64,000 nt of DNA, from assembly GCF_033118175.1 (NCBI RefSeq), contig NC_083681.1, positions 16,200,001-16,264,000 of the forward strand, written 5' to 3'. The stretch is from Dama dama (taxonomy: Eukaryota; Chordata; Mammalia; Artiodactyla; Cervidae). Positions 12,288 to 22,943 of this stretch are shown piece by piece (the first letter of the stretch is position 1; the number at the start of each line of letters is the position of its first letter). The position numbers were made by a program, and so were the translations under genes. The notes beneath the pieces were generated by a model. The model was not told the DNA's origin and ran no database searches. It was given only the letters and a program-made list of their open reading frames with translations.

Positions 12288-12494
12288 GAAAAAAAAGTGA
12301 AAAGTGAAAGTTAAGTCTCTTAGTAGTAAGTCTCTTTGCCACCCCATGGGCTACAGTCCATGGGATTTTCCAGGCAAGAATACTGGAGTGGGTTTCCATT
12401 TCCTTCTCCAGAGGCTTCTCCCGACCCACGGATCGAACTCAGGTCTACCGCATTGCAGGCAGACTCTTTACCGGCTGAGCCAGCATGGAATCCC
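12288..12494 (-). mobile_element. Bov-tA SINE, antisense
   Basis: Reverse complement of a Bov-tA: tail AAAGTGAAAAGTGAAAG at the left, CCATGGGATTTTCCAGG in the body and GACTCTTTACCGGCTGAGCC at the head. The flanks TTTATATACTCT (about 12276-12287) and TTTTATACTCT (12495-12505) form an imperfect target-site duplication within the L1. Confidence 0.9.
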
Positions 12495-12806
12495 TTTTAT
12501 ACTCTAGATTTGTCAGATATATGCTTTATAAATATTTTTCCCATTCTGTAGCTTGTATTTTGATCTTTCTAACTGAGTCTTTTTCAAAGCAAATGTTTTA
12601 AACTTTGGTAAAGTCCAATATTTAATTTTTCTATTGTGGATGGTGCTTTGGGTAATAATCTAGGAAGTCTTTACCAAGCCCTGAGTCCTGAAGATTTTCT
12701 CGTATGTAGTTTTCTAAAAGTTTTATAGTTGCATGTTTTACATGTAAATCTGTGATCTTGTCTGAGTTAATTTTGGTGAAAGATGTGAGGTTTATATTAA
12801 GGTTCA

Positions 12807-12827
12807 TTTTTTTTTTTTTTTTTTTTT
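12807..12827. repeat. Poly-T tract
   Basis: 21 consecutive T bases within the antisense L1, probably expanded from a short homopolymer in the element. Confidence 0.9.
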
Positions 12828-13600
12828 GCCTATGGATAAAATGCCAATTGATCCAGCATCATCCATTGAAAATATTATCCTTCTTCCATTGAATTTTCCC
12901 CCATAATTTTGTCAAAAGTCACTTGGCTTTAATTGTGTAGGAGTTATTTATGGTTTCCCTATTGTATTCCACTGATCTATCTGTCTATTCTTCCATCAAT
13001 ATCACACAGTCCTGTTATATAACTATATAATAAATCTTGAAATCAAGAAAAGAGATTCTTTCCACTTTATTATTCTTTTCAGAATGATTTTCAGCAAATC
13101 TAGATCACTTGTCTTTTTGTAAATTTTAAAATAAGCTTGTTTATATCTAATAAAAAATATTGCTGGGATTTTGATAGGAATTGCACTAAAGCTGTGTGTC
13201 AATGTGGGGAGAGTTAACACTAAACTATAGTGAATCTTCTAATATTTACATGAAGATAGATGAGTGTCCCATTTATTTGGGTCCTTTTTGACTTCTTTCA
13301 ACAATATTTTGTAGTTTTCAGCATAGAAGTCCTGTGTGTTTTTGTTAGATTTACTCTGACAACCAAATATTTATTTTAGAGTGACTGTATATGCCATTGT
13401 ATTTTTAATTTCTGTTTTTACATGCTTGTTTATGTTTCTATGGAAATACAATTGCTTTTTGTATTTTTATTTTTTATCCTGCATGCTTACTGAACTCACT
13501 CATTAGTTCTCAAAATTTTTAGTAGGTTCCTTGGTATTTTTCTCCTTAGACCATCAGTCTGTATCATTCTTCCTTTTCTGATGTTCCAAGATTCCTTATT

Positions 13601-15560
13601 CTGTGATTTCCACTATGCTCAGATAACATTCTTAAGCTATTCTTTGAGGTTTGCTGGTGAGAAATTTTGTCAGTTTTCTGCATGTTTTATTCCAGTCTGG
13701 TGAGGATGAAAAACCCACATGCCCACTTGGCCCTCTCAGACATCACTCAACTGGGGGGTTCTGTGCCTCTTTAGAGCCTGATATGTGTGCAAGTTTAAGG
13801 TTTTCATCTCGCCTTTGCTGGCAGAGATAAGGTAGGGTCATAGTCTTTTTTGTGATATTTGGCTTAAGTAAAATTTTGATCGAAAATTTTCTGTTTTCCT
13901 GAACTTCCCTATTCCTGATCTTTTGACTGAAGACTATAGGCTTTTCTGAGCTTTTTTTGTTTGTGTCTCCTGTTTTTCCAAATTGCCAATTTCTGCAGTA
14001 TACAATCTGGGCTGTATGAGACAAAAGAAAGTCCAAAGAACTTCTCTCTGTGTCGTTGCTGGGGCCCCAGGTTCTCTAGTTGGTCTGCCTTTTTCTGTCC
14101 ACTTTTCAGTCTTCTTATATTTGCTTTATATGCAATATCCAGAGGTTTTTCAAATGTACTCAGCAGGAAGAATAGGGTAGATATGTCTACCCTATATTCC
14201 CAGAAATAGAAGAGTTCTTAAGTACTTTTGAGGGTTTCCCTGATAGCTCAGTTGATAAAGAATCTACCCACAGTGCAGGAGAACCCAGTTCGATTCCTGG
14301 ATCAGGGAGATCCACTGGAGAAGGGATAGGTTACCCACTCCAGTGTTCTTGGGCTTCCCTTGTGGTTCAGCTGGTAAAGAATCCACCTGCAATGTGGGAG
14401 ACCTGGGTTTGATCCCTGGGTTGTGACGATCCTCTGGAGAAGGGAAAGGCTACCCACTCCAGTATTCTGGCCTAGAGAATTCCATGGACTGAATTGTCTA
14501 TGGGGTCACAAAGAGTCGGACACGACTGAGTGACTTTCACTAAGTACTTTTGAGAGTTCTCAAAATAGTTGATTTGTATAGTTTGATTAGATAGTTGATT
14601 TTGTATAGTTGTAATGAATGCAAAGGATAGACTATGGGGATTTTACACTGCCAGAGAATTTGGAATTCTCCATTTTTTAAAAAATAGTTTGAAACATGTA
14701 AAGGGAACATGTTTTATATTAACCAATACACTTACCATTTGCAACACTGTTTACTCATGTTAATCCAAATTTCTCTCTGATATCATTCCCTTCTGCCTAT
14801 AGAATTTCAGACTTTAAGATTTTGCATAGTGAAGATCTACTGTCAATAAATTATCTCAGTGCTGGTGTCATAAAGTTTTTATTTTGCCTTCATTTTTGAA
14901 AGATATTCCTACTAAGCACAGAATTTCAGATTGACAAATTTTTCTATCATCACTTTCAAAGATGTGGTTCTATTATCTTCAAATTATGTGGTTTCTTGTA
15001 AGAAACCTGCTCTCATTCTTTTGTTCTACTCTAAGTAATGTATGTGTGTATTTTTCCCTCTAGATGCTTTTGTGACTTTCCCTTTGTCACTGATTTTCAG
15101 CAACTAAGTTATGATGTGCCTTGGTGTGAATTTCTTTATGTTTATTTGATTTGGTGCTTGATGACCTTTGTAGATGTATGGATTTGCAGTTTTCTTCTCA
15201 TTTGAACATTTATTATTATTATTTCTTCAAGTATATTTCCTTTTCTGGAACCACAATTACATGTATTATATTGTACGATTGCTTGATACTAGCCCCCAGC
15301 TTACTGAGGATCTTTTCATTCATTTCAGGTTATTTTTCTCTCTGTGTGTTTCATGTAGTATAATTTTTATAGCTTTGTTCTCAAATTACTATTCATTTTT
15401 TCTTCAATTTCTAATCCTCTGTTAATCCCATCATCTGGTGTATGTTTTGTTTTGCATACTGTATTTTTCATTTCTAGAAGTTTCATTTACATTTCACATA
15501 TCTATCATTTTTCTACCCATTGTATTCATGTTTTCTTTTAAATTCTTGAACTTATTTAGG
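13601..15560 (-). mobile_element. Ancient L1-like 5' segment, antisense
   Basis: The part 14860-15560 resembles antisense 5' sequence of old L1/HAL1-type elements and shares wording with 4530-4700 and 5390-5690 (for example TCTGGAACC/TCTAATT followed by ATGTAT). The part 13601-14218 fits less well and is effectively unassigned. Frames such as 13743-14036 (-) show no recognisable domain. A SINE at 14233-14540 interrupts it. Confidence 0.38.
14233..14540 (+). mobile_element. Composite Bov-tA SINE with two tRNA-Glu heads
   Basis: Two consecutive plus-strand heads are seen. The first (14233-14350) runs from GTTTCCCTGATAGCTCAG to CACTCCAGTGTTCTTG and then passes straight into a second complete unit starting GGGCTTCCCTTGTGGTTCAG. 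The second unit continues to GAGTCGGACACGACTGAGTG. A perfect 14-base target-site duplication, TAAGTACTTTTGAG, flanks the whole at 14219-14232 and 14541-14554, so the double-headed form inserted as one unit. Confidence 0.93.
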
Positions 15561-15639
15561 ATTTAGAATAGCTCTTTTGAGGTACTTCTTTAATAATTTG
15601 GCTAGCTGTTTTACATAAGTCATTGATTAATTTTTACTT

Positions 15640-15795
15640 CAATGAGCATTATTATTTCTACTTTGTAATTAAGGAAACTAAAGCTCAGAGAGGCAAATTA
15701 ACTTGCCCCTGTAATTTAGCTAATAAGTAGAAAATTAGAGCCCAGGGTCATTTAATTCTAGTCTTCATCCTCATAGCTACCATGCTATGCAATAT
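15640..15795 (-). mobile_element. MIR SINE remnant, antisense
   Basis: Contains the MIR-core antisense pattern: GGAAACTAAAGCTCAGAGAGG, then AACTTGCCC, a gap, and GAGCCCAGGGTCATTTAATTC. Too diverged for exact limits. Confidence 0.6.
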
Positions 15796-15814
15796 TAACT
15801 CTCTAAACTGGTTG

Positions 15815-15905
15815 TTTGAACAAGTATTCTACTTTTGTAAACCTCAGTTTCCATGTCTATAAAACTAAAGATCGTGAAGATACCTACTTCACAGCATTGT
15901 ATATT
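15815..15905 (+). mobile_element. MIR SINE remnant, sense
   Basis: CCTCAGTTTCCATGTCTATAAAA followed by GATACCTACTTCACAGCATTG matches the MIR 3' half in sense orientation. It abuts an antisense MIR. Confidence 0.5.
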
Positions 15906-16544
15906 AAAAAAACTTTTCCTCTTAAGTTATTTTTGCTGCAGTTGGGATAAGAAACTTGTTTCATTTCAGAGGACAAAACAATAACAGAGCTAAGCATGCA
16001 TTTGGATGGGTGTGGGTAGGGGGACAACACTTTGTGGAAGGCTTATATAAATAAGGAAGCTTGAAGACATAGGATCATTCCCTGTGGAGGTCCTTGGATA
16101 AGAAACAAAAAGCATTAGTGCTCCACTCCATAAATATTTCTGGTACTGCCTGAGTATGTCAGAGAAGTTATAGTTTTAACCATTTTTAAAATGTGAACTT
16201 GCCTTCTGACATAAATATAGCGTGGAAAAGAAAGATGTTATATACTGGCCATCTCAATAACCTCTTCCAACAATCCAGGTGGTGACAATGATTGAGATGG
16301 CATCTACTGGAAGGAGTTTTTATTGTTTTAGATAATTACTTCTTCCTAGATTTATATGCCTTTGCAGAACCTTATCTATGAATGGAGAGCTCAGTTTATT
16401 TGCCCTGTGTATCCAGGGTAGATAAATGAGTTCCATGATAGATATGTTTCTTCTTTTATTAATTTTTTTTTTGTCCTTTGAGCTACTACTACTAAACAGA
16501 AACCATTCTAGGCAACAATCTCAAAAATTCATTCAGAGTTCCCT
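15906..16544. other. No recognised feature
   Basis: Ordinary AT-rich sequence. I see no repeat family, open frame or motif that I can name. Confidence 0.6.
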
Positions 16545-16922
16545 ATTGATGCTTCTGAATTGATGCTTCCATATTGTGGTGCTGGAGAAGACTCTTGAGA
16601 GCCCCATGGGCTGCAAGGAGATCAAACCAGTCAATCTCAATACACATTGGAAGGGCTGATGCTGAAGCTGAAACTCCAATTCTTTGGCCACCTGATGCAA
16701 AGAGCTGACTCATTGGTAAAGATCCTGATGCTGGGAAAGATTGAAGGCAAAAGGAAAAGGGGATGACAGAGGATGAGATGGTTGGATGGCATCATCAAAT
16801 CAATGGATGTGAGTTTGAACAAACTCTAGGAGATAGTGAAGGACAGGGGAGGCCTGGCATGCTGCAATCCATGGGGTCACAAAGAGTCTGACATGACTTA
16901 GTGATGGAACAATAACAACAAC
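16545..16922 (+). mobile_element. BovB LINE 3' fragment
   Basis: Begins at the segment ATTGATGCTTCCATATTGTGG and ends TGACATGACTTAGTGATGGAACAATAACAACAAC-like, the extreme BovB 3' part. It is tail-to-tail with the minus-strand BovB at 17129-17857, with 206 bases between them. Confidence 0.9.
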
Positions 16923-16924
16923 GC

Positions 16925-17128
16925 ACTCTGTACTAGGGATACAGAGTTACATGACATGAAATATCTGCAGCTATGGAATTCGTAGACTAGTGAGGAAGAT
17001 AAAATAAATGTTAAACATGATGTAATCACAGGTCTATCTCAGAAGGTGTGGGAAAATCCAAAACCGAGTATCCCTTAGTCATCTGGCAAATGGACAGACA
17101 GACAAGACTCTGAAGGGATCATAGGGAG
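16925..17128 (-). mobile_element. L2 LINE remnant, antisense
   Basis: ACTAGGGATACAGAGTTACATGAC, then GTAGACTAGTGAGGAAGATAAA-like, then AATCACAG and AGAAGGTGTGGG follow the usual order of L2 3'-end antisense sequence. It is bounded on both sides by BovB insertions. Confidence 0.42.
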
Positions 17129-17857
17129 GGTTCAGTTCAGTTCAGTTCAGTTCAGTCGTTCAGTTGTGTCTGACTCTTTGTGACCACATGAATTGCAGCA
17201 CGCCAGGTCTCCCTGTCCATCACCAACTCCCAGAGTTTACTCAAACTCATGTCCATTGAGTCAGTGATGCCATCCAGCCATCTCATCCTCTGTCTTCCCC
17301 TTCTCTCCCTGTCCCCAATCCCTCCCAGCATCAGGGTCTTTTCCAGTGAGTCAACTCTTCACATGAGGTGGCCAAAGTATTGGAGTTTCAGCTTCAGCAT
17401 CAGTCCTTCCAATGAACACCCAAGACTGATCTCCTTTAGGATGGACTGGTTGGTTCTCCTTGCAGTCCAAGGGACTCTCAAGAGTCTTCTCCAACACCAC
17501 AGTTCAAAACCATCAATTTTTCGATGCTCAGCTTTCTTCACAGTCCAACTCTCACATACATCCATACATGTATGGATGTGGTCATCCATACATGACCACT
17601 GGAAAAACCATAACCTTGACTAGATAGACCTTTGTTGGCAAAGTAATGTCTCTGCTTTTTAATATGCTGTCTAGGTTGGTCATAACTTTCCTTCCAAGAA
17701 GTAAGCGTCTTTTAGTTTCATGGCTGCAATTACCATCTGCAGTGATTTTGGAGCCCAAAAAAATAAAGTCTGCCACTGTTTCCACTGTTTCCCCATCTAT
17801 TTCCCATTAAGTGATGGGACCAGATGCCATGATCTTAGTTTTCTGAATGTTGAACTT
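17129..17857 (-). mobile_element. BovB LINE, 5'-truncated 3' fragment, antisense
   Basis: Starts with four to five TTCAG units (reverse complement of the BovB CTGAA tail) and extends to the region encoding LNIQKTKIMASG. A short seven-base duplication, TAGGGAG, is present at 17122-17128 and 17858-17864. Minus frames 17359-17589 and 17582-17785 retain GRKVMTNLDSILKS-type sequence. A local expansion near 17551-17598 creates a palindrome. Confidence 0.92.
17558..17579. repeat. 22-base perfect palindrome inside BovB
   Basis: ACATCCATACA followed by its exact reverse complement. The surrounding TCCATACATG unit also recurs at 17585-17594, so the palindrome appears to come from a local duplication/inversion in the antisense BovB copy. 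Confidence 0.95.
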
Positions 17858-17864
17858 TAGGGAG

Positions 17865-18684
17865 TGTTAGGCTTGACTAATTTCTGAAAGGTGAGGATGA
17901 GTTTATCAGGAGTGGAAGTCACAGCAGGGAAGGAGGTTCTCAGCAAAGGTAGGGAAGCATGTCTGAAGCTTTGCAAGAGTGGGGAGTGTAGCGTCTCTCT
18001 TATCTGTAATTTGTTTTGACGGGGGTTGGGGGGAGATAAGACAGGACAGGTAGCCAGGGCTCAGACCATGAAGGGGCTATTATGTTTCTTGGTCACAAGG
18101 GAGTCTGAAGGTGTGAGCGTGGGTGAGGTGGTATTAATTCATATCCACACTGGAAAAACAACTCAAAGTACAGGCTGGTTGCTGACAAATCAGTTGCCTC
18201 AGATTTGTGTCTGATCCCACACGGGGGTTGACACAGAAATACCGACGGCTGACTGGCTCTAAGCTCGCAGACAGCGAGGAAATCTGCTGAGTGGAAGCCT
18301 TTGGGGTCTGACTATGGGATAAACAGCTTTGCTCAGAGCTCTGCCCTCTGGGTAAACAGTGGCTTGTTTCTGAGGGGAGGCAACTCCACTGGGGGTGGGT
18401 GGTGTTGGCTCTCGAGGCAGAAATAGTACTGCCTGGGCTTGTGCAGGCTCTGGAGCTCGCAGGCAGACCACAGGAAGCTGACAGACCCAAAGAGGCATGG
18501 ACGTGGTGAAAAGAGCACTGTCAAAGACTGAGAAAATGTTAAAAACCAAGCGCAGAGTAAGGAGAGGAATGCCCCACTGTTAGTACCATCCTTACCGCAG
18601 AGACCTAGGGCTTGCTGTTCCCTCCTCGGCTCTGTAACTAAGGCTACCAGGTACCAGGCTTTGACCTAAGTGCTTTCTTCACAG
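17865..18684. other. Unique sequence, no recognised gene
   Basis: Moderately GC-rich compared with its surroundings and free of recognisable repeats. The minus frames at 18134-18490 and 18259-18549 overlap in different registers and show no domain, so I do not call a gene. It is one of the better places to look for conserved non-coding sequence. Confidence 0.5.
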
Positions 18685-18884
18685 AATAATAACAATAGCT
18701 GATATATTTTGAGTGCTTGCTGATATATTTTGTCGCCATGTACTGTTCTAGATACTTCCCATACTGTGACTCATTTAATTCTTACCTCTACACTATGGAA
18801 GCTAAAAATACTATTTCATGTTACAGATGAGGAAACTGAGTCTCAGAGATGAGGTATGCCTAATATTACACACGTAGGAACTAA
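18685..18884 (-). mobile_element. MIR SINE remnant, antisense
   Basis: TACTGTTCTAGATACTTCCC, then TGACTCATTTAATTCTTACC, then ACAGATGAGGAAACTGAG follow the antisense MIR in order. It is interrupted by the SINE at 18885 and may resume after it. Confidence 0.65.
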
Positions 18885-19117
18885 CTGCGGACTTCCCATG
18901 TGGCTCAGCGATAAAGAATCCACCTAAAACGCAGGAGCTGCAGGAAATGCAGGTTCAATGCCTGGGTCAGAAAGATCTGCTGGAGAAGGAACTGGCAGGC
19001 TCCACTGGCAAGCCACTTCAGTATTCTTGCCTGGAGAATCCCATGGACAGAGGAGGCTGGCAGGCAACAGTCCACAGGGTCTCAAAGAGTCGGACATGAC
19101 TTAGAGACTAAACAACA
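18885..19117 (+). mobile_element. Bov-tA SINE
   Basis: Head GGACTTCCCATGTGGCTCAG, body ATTCTTGCCTGGAGAATCCC, end TCGGACATGACTTAGAGAC. Nine-base flanks AGGAACTAA (18876-18884) and AGGAAATAA (19118-19126) are an imperfect target-site duplication inside the MIR. Confidence 0.91.
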
Positions 19118-19325
19118 AGGAAATAAATAGTGGATCTGGGGTTTGGGCCCATGCAGTGGGACTTCACAAACCCCTGGTTCATTTCTCTATAACTCTCTAG
19201 CATCATTTTTCCATATGTATGGGCGGGAAAACTGAGAATAAGAGTAGGTAAGAAAATAGTGGAGCTGGAATGGACCTTAGTCCTTGACTTCAGTTCTAGT
19301 TGCTTTCACCACTGCACTCCATTGG
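19118..19325 (-). mobile_element. MIR SINE remnants, antisense
   Basis: The continuation of the interrupted MIR (GTGGATCTGGGGTTTGGGCC) is followed near 19200-19325 by a second antisense MIR-like stretch (GGGAAAACTGAGAATAAGAG, then GTGGAGCTGGAATGGACC). Confidence 0.45.
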
Positions 19326-20800
19326 AAACAGGGGTACTTTCTGTCTCTATGAGACTCTTGCCTGATTGGAGCAATATCTGAACCTGAATTCAGGAAACAG
19401 GTCTGTGGGGAGGTCCAGCAAGACCCTCTTGCATAAGGGTGGCCCCCAGAGAGCAAAATGAAAGAATCGGCAACCAAAGAATTGGCAACGTCCATCAGGC
19501 AGGGACCATCACCAAAGGTCTTTCCTCCCCCCACTCTCACAATCTCAAAAAGCAGAGAACTTAAGCCTTGGAAAGAGAAGTTGGGAAAATATTCCAGACC
19601 CAGACATGGACCACACTCTCCTTCACTCTCCAAGGAGCTGGAGTAGAAAAGGACATAGAAGAACAGCCCTCCTCCCTACCCCCCAACGCCATCTTACTCT
19701 AACCCCTCAAGCTGCACAGGAGATGTAGGGAGGAGTAAATTGGTGTGAGCTGGAAATTTTCAACTGGACAACATAGACTTTTTGCTAAAAAATTAAAGAG
19801 CAATTATGTAACCACGGAAGTTTTGGAATCTGTTCAAGGCGTCATTAAAGGAAAGGAAGGGAAGAATCCTGAAGAATCCAGGGCTCATAGGCAGTGACAG
19901 AAAGATATAAAACTGTTTTATGAGACTGTTTAATCAACTGGATATGTCAGCCACCTACCAACACAGGCATTCCAACGCAGGCTGCCCATCCTCTCATCAT
20001 TTTACTCCTCATTTTACTTCATTCCTCCTTAGAAGACCTCTCACTACAATCCCAGTGCTGGCTACCATGGCAGTGCTCTCTCAGTTCATGGTTACAAGCT
20101 GACAGTTGTTTATTCTGTAGGATTCATACCATGTTCTCTTCCCAAACCAGATGTTGAAACCATCTAAGGCCAAGTACAGTGGTTGTGCAAAGTTTAGTCC
20201 AAGTTTTAATAAAGCATCAATGGTATCATGAATCAGGCTTTAAACACATCCGGTAAATGGATGCTATAACCCTGTTAAGCTCACTCCCTAAGACCTTTCA
20301 AACTCGTCATTGATACTGCAGAGACAAAGTATGAGCCTTAGGTCTATTGGGGAAAATAAGCTGTATGTCCTTCTACAGTAAGTCTGGATGTCCCAGGGAT
20401 AAAAATCTGCATCTTAGAGGGCTGGGGACAGAGGTGGTTTAAGGCACCTAAAAGGCACAGCCCTGGTGAAGATAGAGTTGACTTGTCTGAGATCATCCTG
20501 CCTCAGTGGTTGAAGCATAAATACTTGGGAAGACCTTGGGATATGGAAAGGGAAGAGCATAGCTCTAAGTTTTCAAACTGAGATATTAATTGGAAGTTTA
20601 ATTTTTCTGAGAAAGTTTGACTCCTGCCAGGCCTCAGGTGTCTCTCTAAGGAGAGAAAACTTAGCTTACAACGTCAAGTCAATGCTCAAGGGATGTCAGA
20701 AATTCCTAAAAGAAGAGTGAAGGACAGAGGGTAGGCATCCTCTATGACGCTCCCCATGCCATAAACACATTTAAGAGTTTCTCTTCATGGCCTAGAATTT
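19326..20800. other. Unique sequence, no recognised gene
   Basis: About 1.5 kb with no repeat that I can name. Frames up to 118 codons (19277-19633, minus) have no recognisable domain and fit chance expectation. Confidence 0.5.
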
Positions 20801-20850
20801 TTTTTCTATCTTATTTTCACTTTTAAAATCAATTTTTTGGAGTATAGTTA

Positions 20851-21545
20851 CAAGGAGATCAGACCAGTCAATCCTAAAGGATCAGTTCAGTTCAGTCACT
20901 CAGTCATGTCCAAATCTTTGTGACCCCGGGGACTGTAGCATGCCAGGCCTCTCCGTCCATCACCAACTCTAGGATTTTATTCAAACTCATGTCTATCGAG
21001 TTGGTGATGCCATCCAACCATCTCATCCTCTGTCATCCCCTTCTCCTCCTGCCCTCAATCTTTCCCAGCATCAGGGACTTTTTCAATGAGTCAGTTTTTC
21101 TCATCAGGTGACCGAAGTATTGGAGTTTCAGCTTCAGCATCAGTCCTTCCAATGAACACCCAGGACTGATCTCCTTTAGGATGGACTGGTTGGATCTCTT
21201 TGCAGTTCAAGGGACTCTCAAGAGTCTTCTCCAACACCAGAGTTCAGCAGTATCAATTCTTTGACCTGAATTTTCATTGGAAGGATTGATGCTGAAGCTG
21301 AAGCTCCAATACTATGGCCACCTGATGCGAAGAGTTGACTCATTGGAAAAAGACCCTGGTGCTGGGAAAGACTGAAGGCAGAAGGAGAAGAGGCAACAGA
21401 GGATGAGACGGTTGGATGGCACCACTGAGTCCATGGACATGAACTTGAGCACACTCCGGGAGACGGTGAGGGACAAAGAAGCCTGGTAAGCTGCAGTCCA
21501 TGGGGTCACAAAGAGTCGAAAACAACTTGGTAACTGAACAACAGC
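20851..21545 (+). mobile_element. BovB LINE 3' fragment, split by an inverted BovB
   Basis: The left piece 20851-20885 (CAAGGAGATCAGACCAG) and the right piece 21265-21545 (CCTGAATTTTCATTGG through to AACTGAACAACAGCAGC-like) are adjacent parts of one plus-strand BovB 3' end. The interruption at 20886-21264 is another BovB in the opposite orientation. The outer flanks share a short TAGTTA/TAGTTG sequence. Confidence 0.88.
20886..21264 (-). mobile_element. BovB LINE 3' fragment nested in another BovB
   Basis: Starts at the TTCAGTTCAG tail and extends to ATCAATTCTTTGA, the antisense BovB 3' segment. It interrupts the plus-strand BovB between CCTAAAGG and CCTGAAT. No clear target-site duplication was seen at the inner junctions. 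Confidence 0.88.
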
Positions 21546-21600
21546 AGCAGTAGTTGCATTACAATGCTGTTAGAGTCTGCTGTATCTTCATGGTCGAGAA

Positions 21601-22720
21601 TGGATCTATCATCTTCAGGATACTTCTAAGACCACCTTTAGATTATTTTAAATTTTAGTCTATGCCTCATCTCAGGGAAGGAAAACTTCATGTAATTATG
21701 GCTTGTCATTATCTTGAAATATTCCAGATGGTTAATTCAGGCATTCATGCATTCATTTGTTGAATAAATAATTATGGAATACCAACATATGCTAGGTACC
21801 TTGTTTAAGTCTCCAAGTTCTCAATGTTTCCGGGCCACTTGGGAGGCCCAGAAAAAAGATATCTCAGAAAAACAGAGGCCTTTACTCAAACTGAAAAAAG
21901 GTGGGTTTGAGAAGGATGATGGGAAAAGTCACAAATTTTAGGACAACCAAAGCCTTTCTGGAGAAAATAATATGAAAAAAGATAAGACTTTCACTTTGTG
22001 CTCTTATTTTTTTGGGTACTGCAATCACAGAAGCGTGTCAGGTTTTGATGGGGCCACCTTGACATGAAGCAGGTACCATCCACTCTGTTTAACCCTTGTT
22101 GGGAATAGTACATCTCAGTGGAACTTTCCACATGCTTGATGGAACTGAACAAGCTGCTTGTATTTTACAGCGATAGCTGTCTGTATTTTCTGTCCAGATG
22201 AAAAATTTGTCATCTTTGTGTTGTTTCAGTAGAAGATAGAAGTGGGATTTGAGAAGCAATTACAGCTTTAAGGAGGGAATTGCTTCCCCTCATGTTTTCT
22301 CCGCCTATTCAGTGAAACGATTTGGATTGCATTTTGCTTTTAGCTCCACTCTTGTGTAGGTAAAGAAATTACTGCATGAGCTCACCCTTGGCCCTCAGCC
22401 CTGGGCTATCATGCCAGTAAATCTATGATAGCAGAGTCAGCATACCAAATGCCTATATCTTTATTCTAATCTCAACATGAACTGGACTCAGAAAAATTCC
22501 TTTTTCTATATCATTTTTATCCTGAATCTTTCAGGCCATGGGGCCTTGCTCTGAGGCGTTTAGTTTTTGGGTAAGGGATGGGAAAGAAATTTAAAATCTA
22601 CCCTAAGACACTCACACTGCCTTTTTCACATGGGGTGGGAGGCAGGCAGCATACTTGGGTGGCCGCCTGGATGATACTGTACGGATGTGGGTGGACCTTT
22701 CTAAGGATGTTTTATGGTAT
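21601..22720. other. Mostly unique sequence
   Basis: A short stretch at 21735-21830 (CATTCATTTGTTGAATAAAT and following) looks like the antisense 3' end of an L2 or MIR. The rest shows no recognised feature. Confidence 0.45.
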
Positions 22721-22722
22721 TA

Positions 22723-22900
22723 TTCCCTGGTGGCTTAGATGGTAAAGAATCTGCTTGCAATGCAGGACACCTGGGTTTGATTCCTGGGTCGGGAAGATCC
22801 CCTGGAGAAAAGAATGGCAACCGACTTCAGTATTCTTGCCTGGAGGATCCCAAGGACAGAGGAATTCCATGGAATTACAGAGTCAGATATGACTGAGCAA
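22723..22900 (+). mobile_element. Bov-tA SINE
   Basis: TTCCCTGGTGGCTTAGATGG head, ATTCTTGCCTGGAGGATCCC body, and AGTCAGATATGACTGAGCAA end, passing directly into a CA repeat. Confidence 0.92.
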
Positions 22901-22943
22901 CACACACATGTGCGTGCGCACACACACACACACACACACACAC
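22900..22943. repeat. (CA)n microsatellite at a SINE tail
   Basis: Interrupted CA repeat (a CATGTGCGTGCGC interruption near 22908-22920, then about 22 bases of pure CA) starting exactly at the 3' end of the Bov-tA. Confidence 0.95.

Larger units (their letters stand above)
7290..13600 (-). mobile_element. Old L1 (L1M-type) LINE, antisense, host for three insertions
   Basis: Pieces at 7290-7790, 11041-11320, 12096-12287 and 12495-13600 read in order as antisense L1 3' UTR, ORF2 C-terminal region and reverse-transcriptase thumb. Landmarks are TAGTATTCCATGG near 7757, GCTATTACAAATAAAGC near 11108 and GTCCAATATTTAATTTT near 12614. It is split by a near-full-length BovB, a BovB 3' fragment and a SINE. 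No frame is intact. Confidence 0.72.
20801..21600 (-). mobile_element. L1 3'-UTR remnant, antisense, split by BovB
   Basis: The left scrap (about 20801-20850, TTTTTTGGAGTATAGTTA) and the right scrap (about 21552-21600, GTTGCATTACAATGCTGTTAG) join into a typical bovid L1 3'-UTR antisense phrase. The BovB at 20851-21545 lies between them. Confidence 0.45.

Noticed and set aside
14233..14330. tRNA-like box sequences (CTCAGTTGATAAAG, GTTCGATTCC)
   Set aside because: They are the tRNA-Glu-derived heads of SINEs, lacking a full tRNA cloverleaf and followed by BovA sequence. They are not functional tRNA genes. The same applies to the other SINE heads in the window.
18134..18549. Overlapping minus-strand frames of 96 and 118 codons in unique DNA
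   Set aside because: They are serine/proline-rich frames in different registers over the same DNA. No domain or splice context was seen, so chance is the simpler reading.
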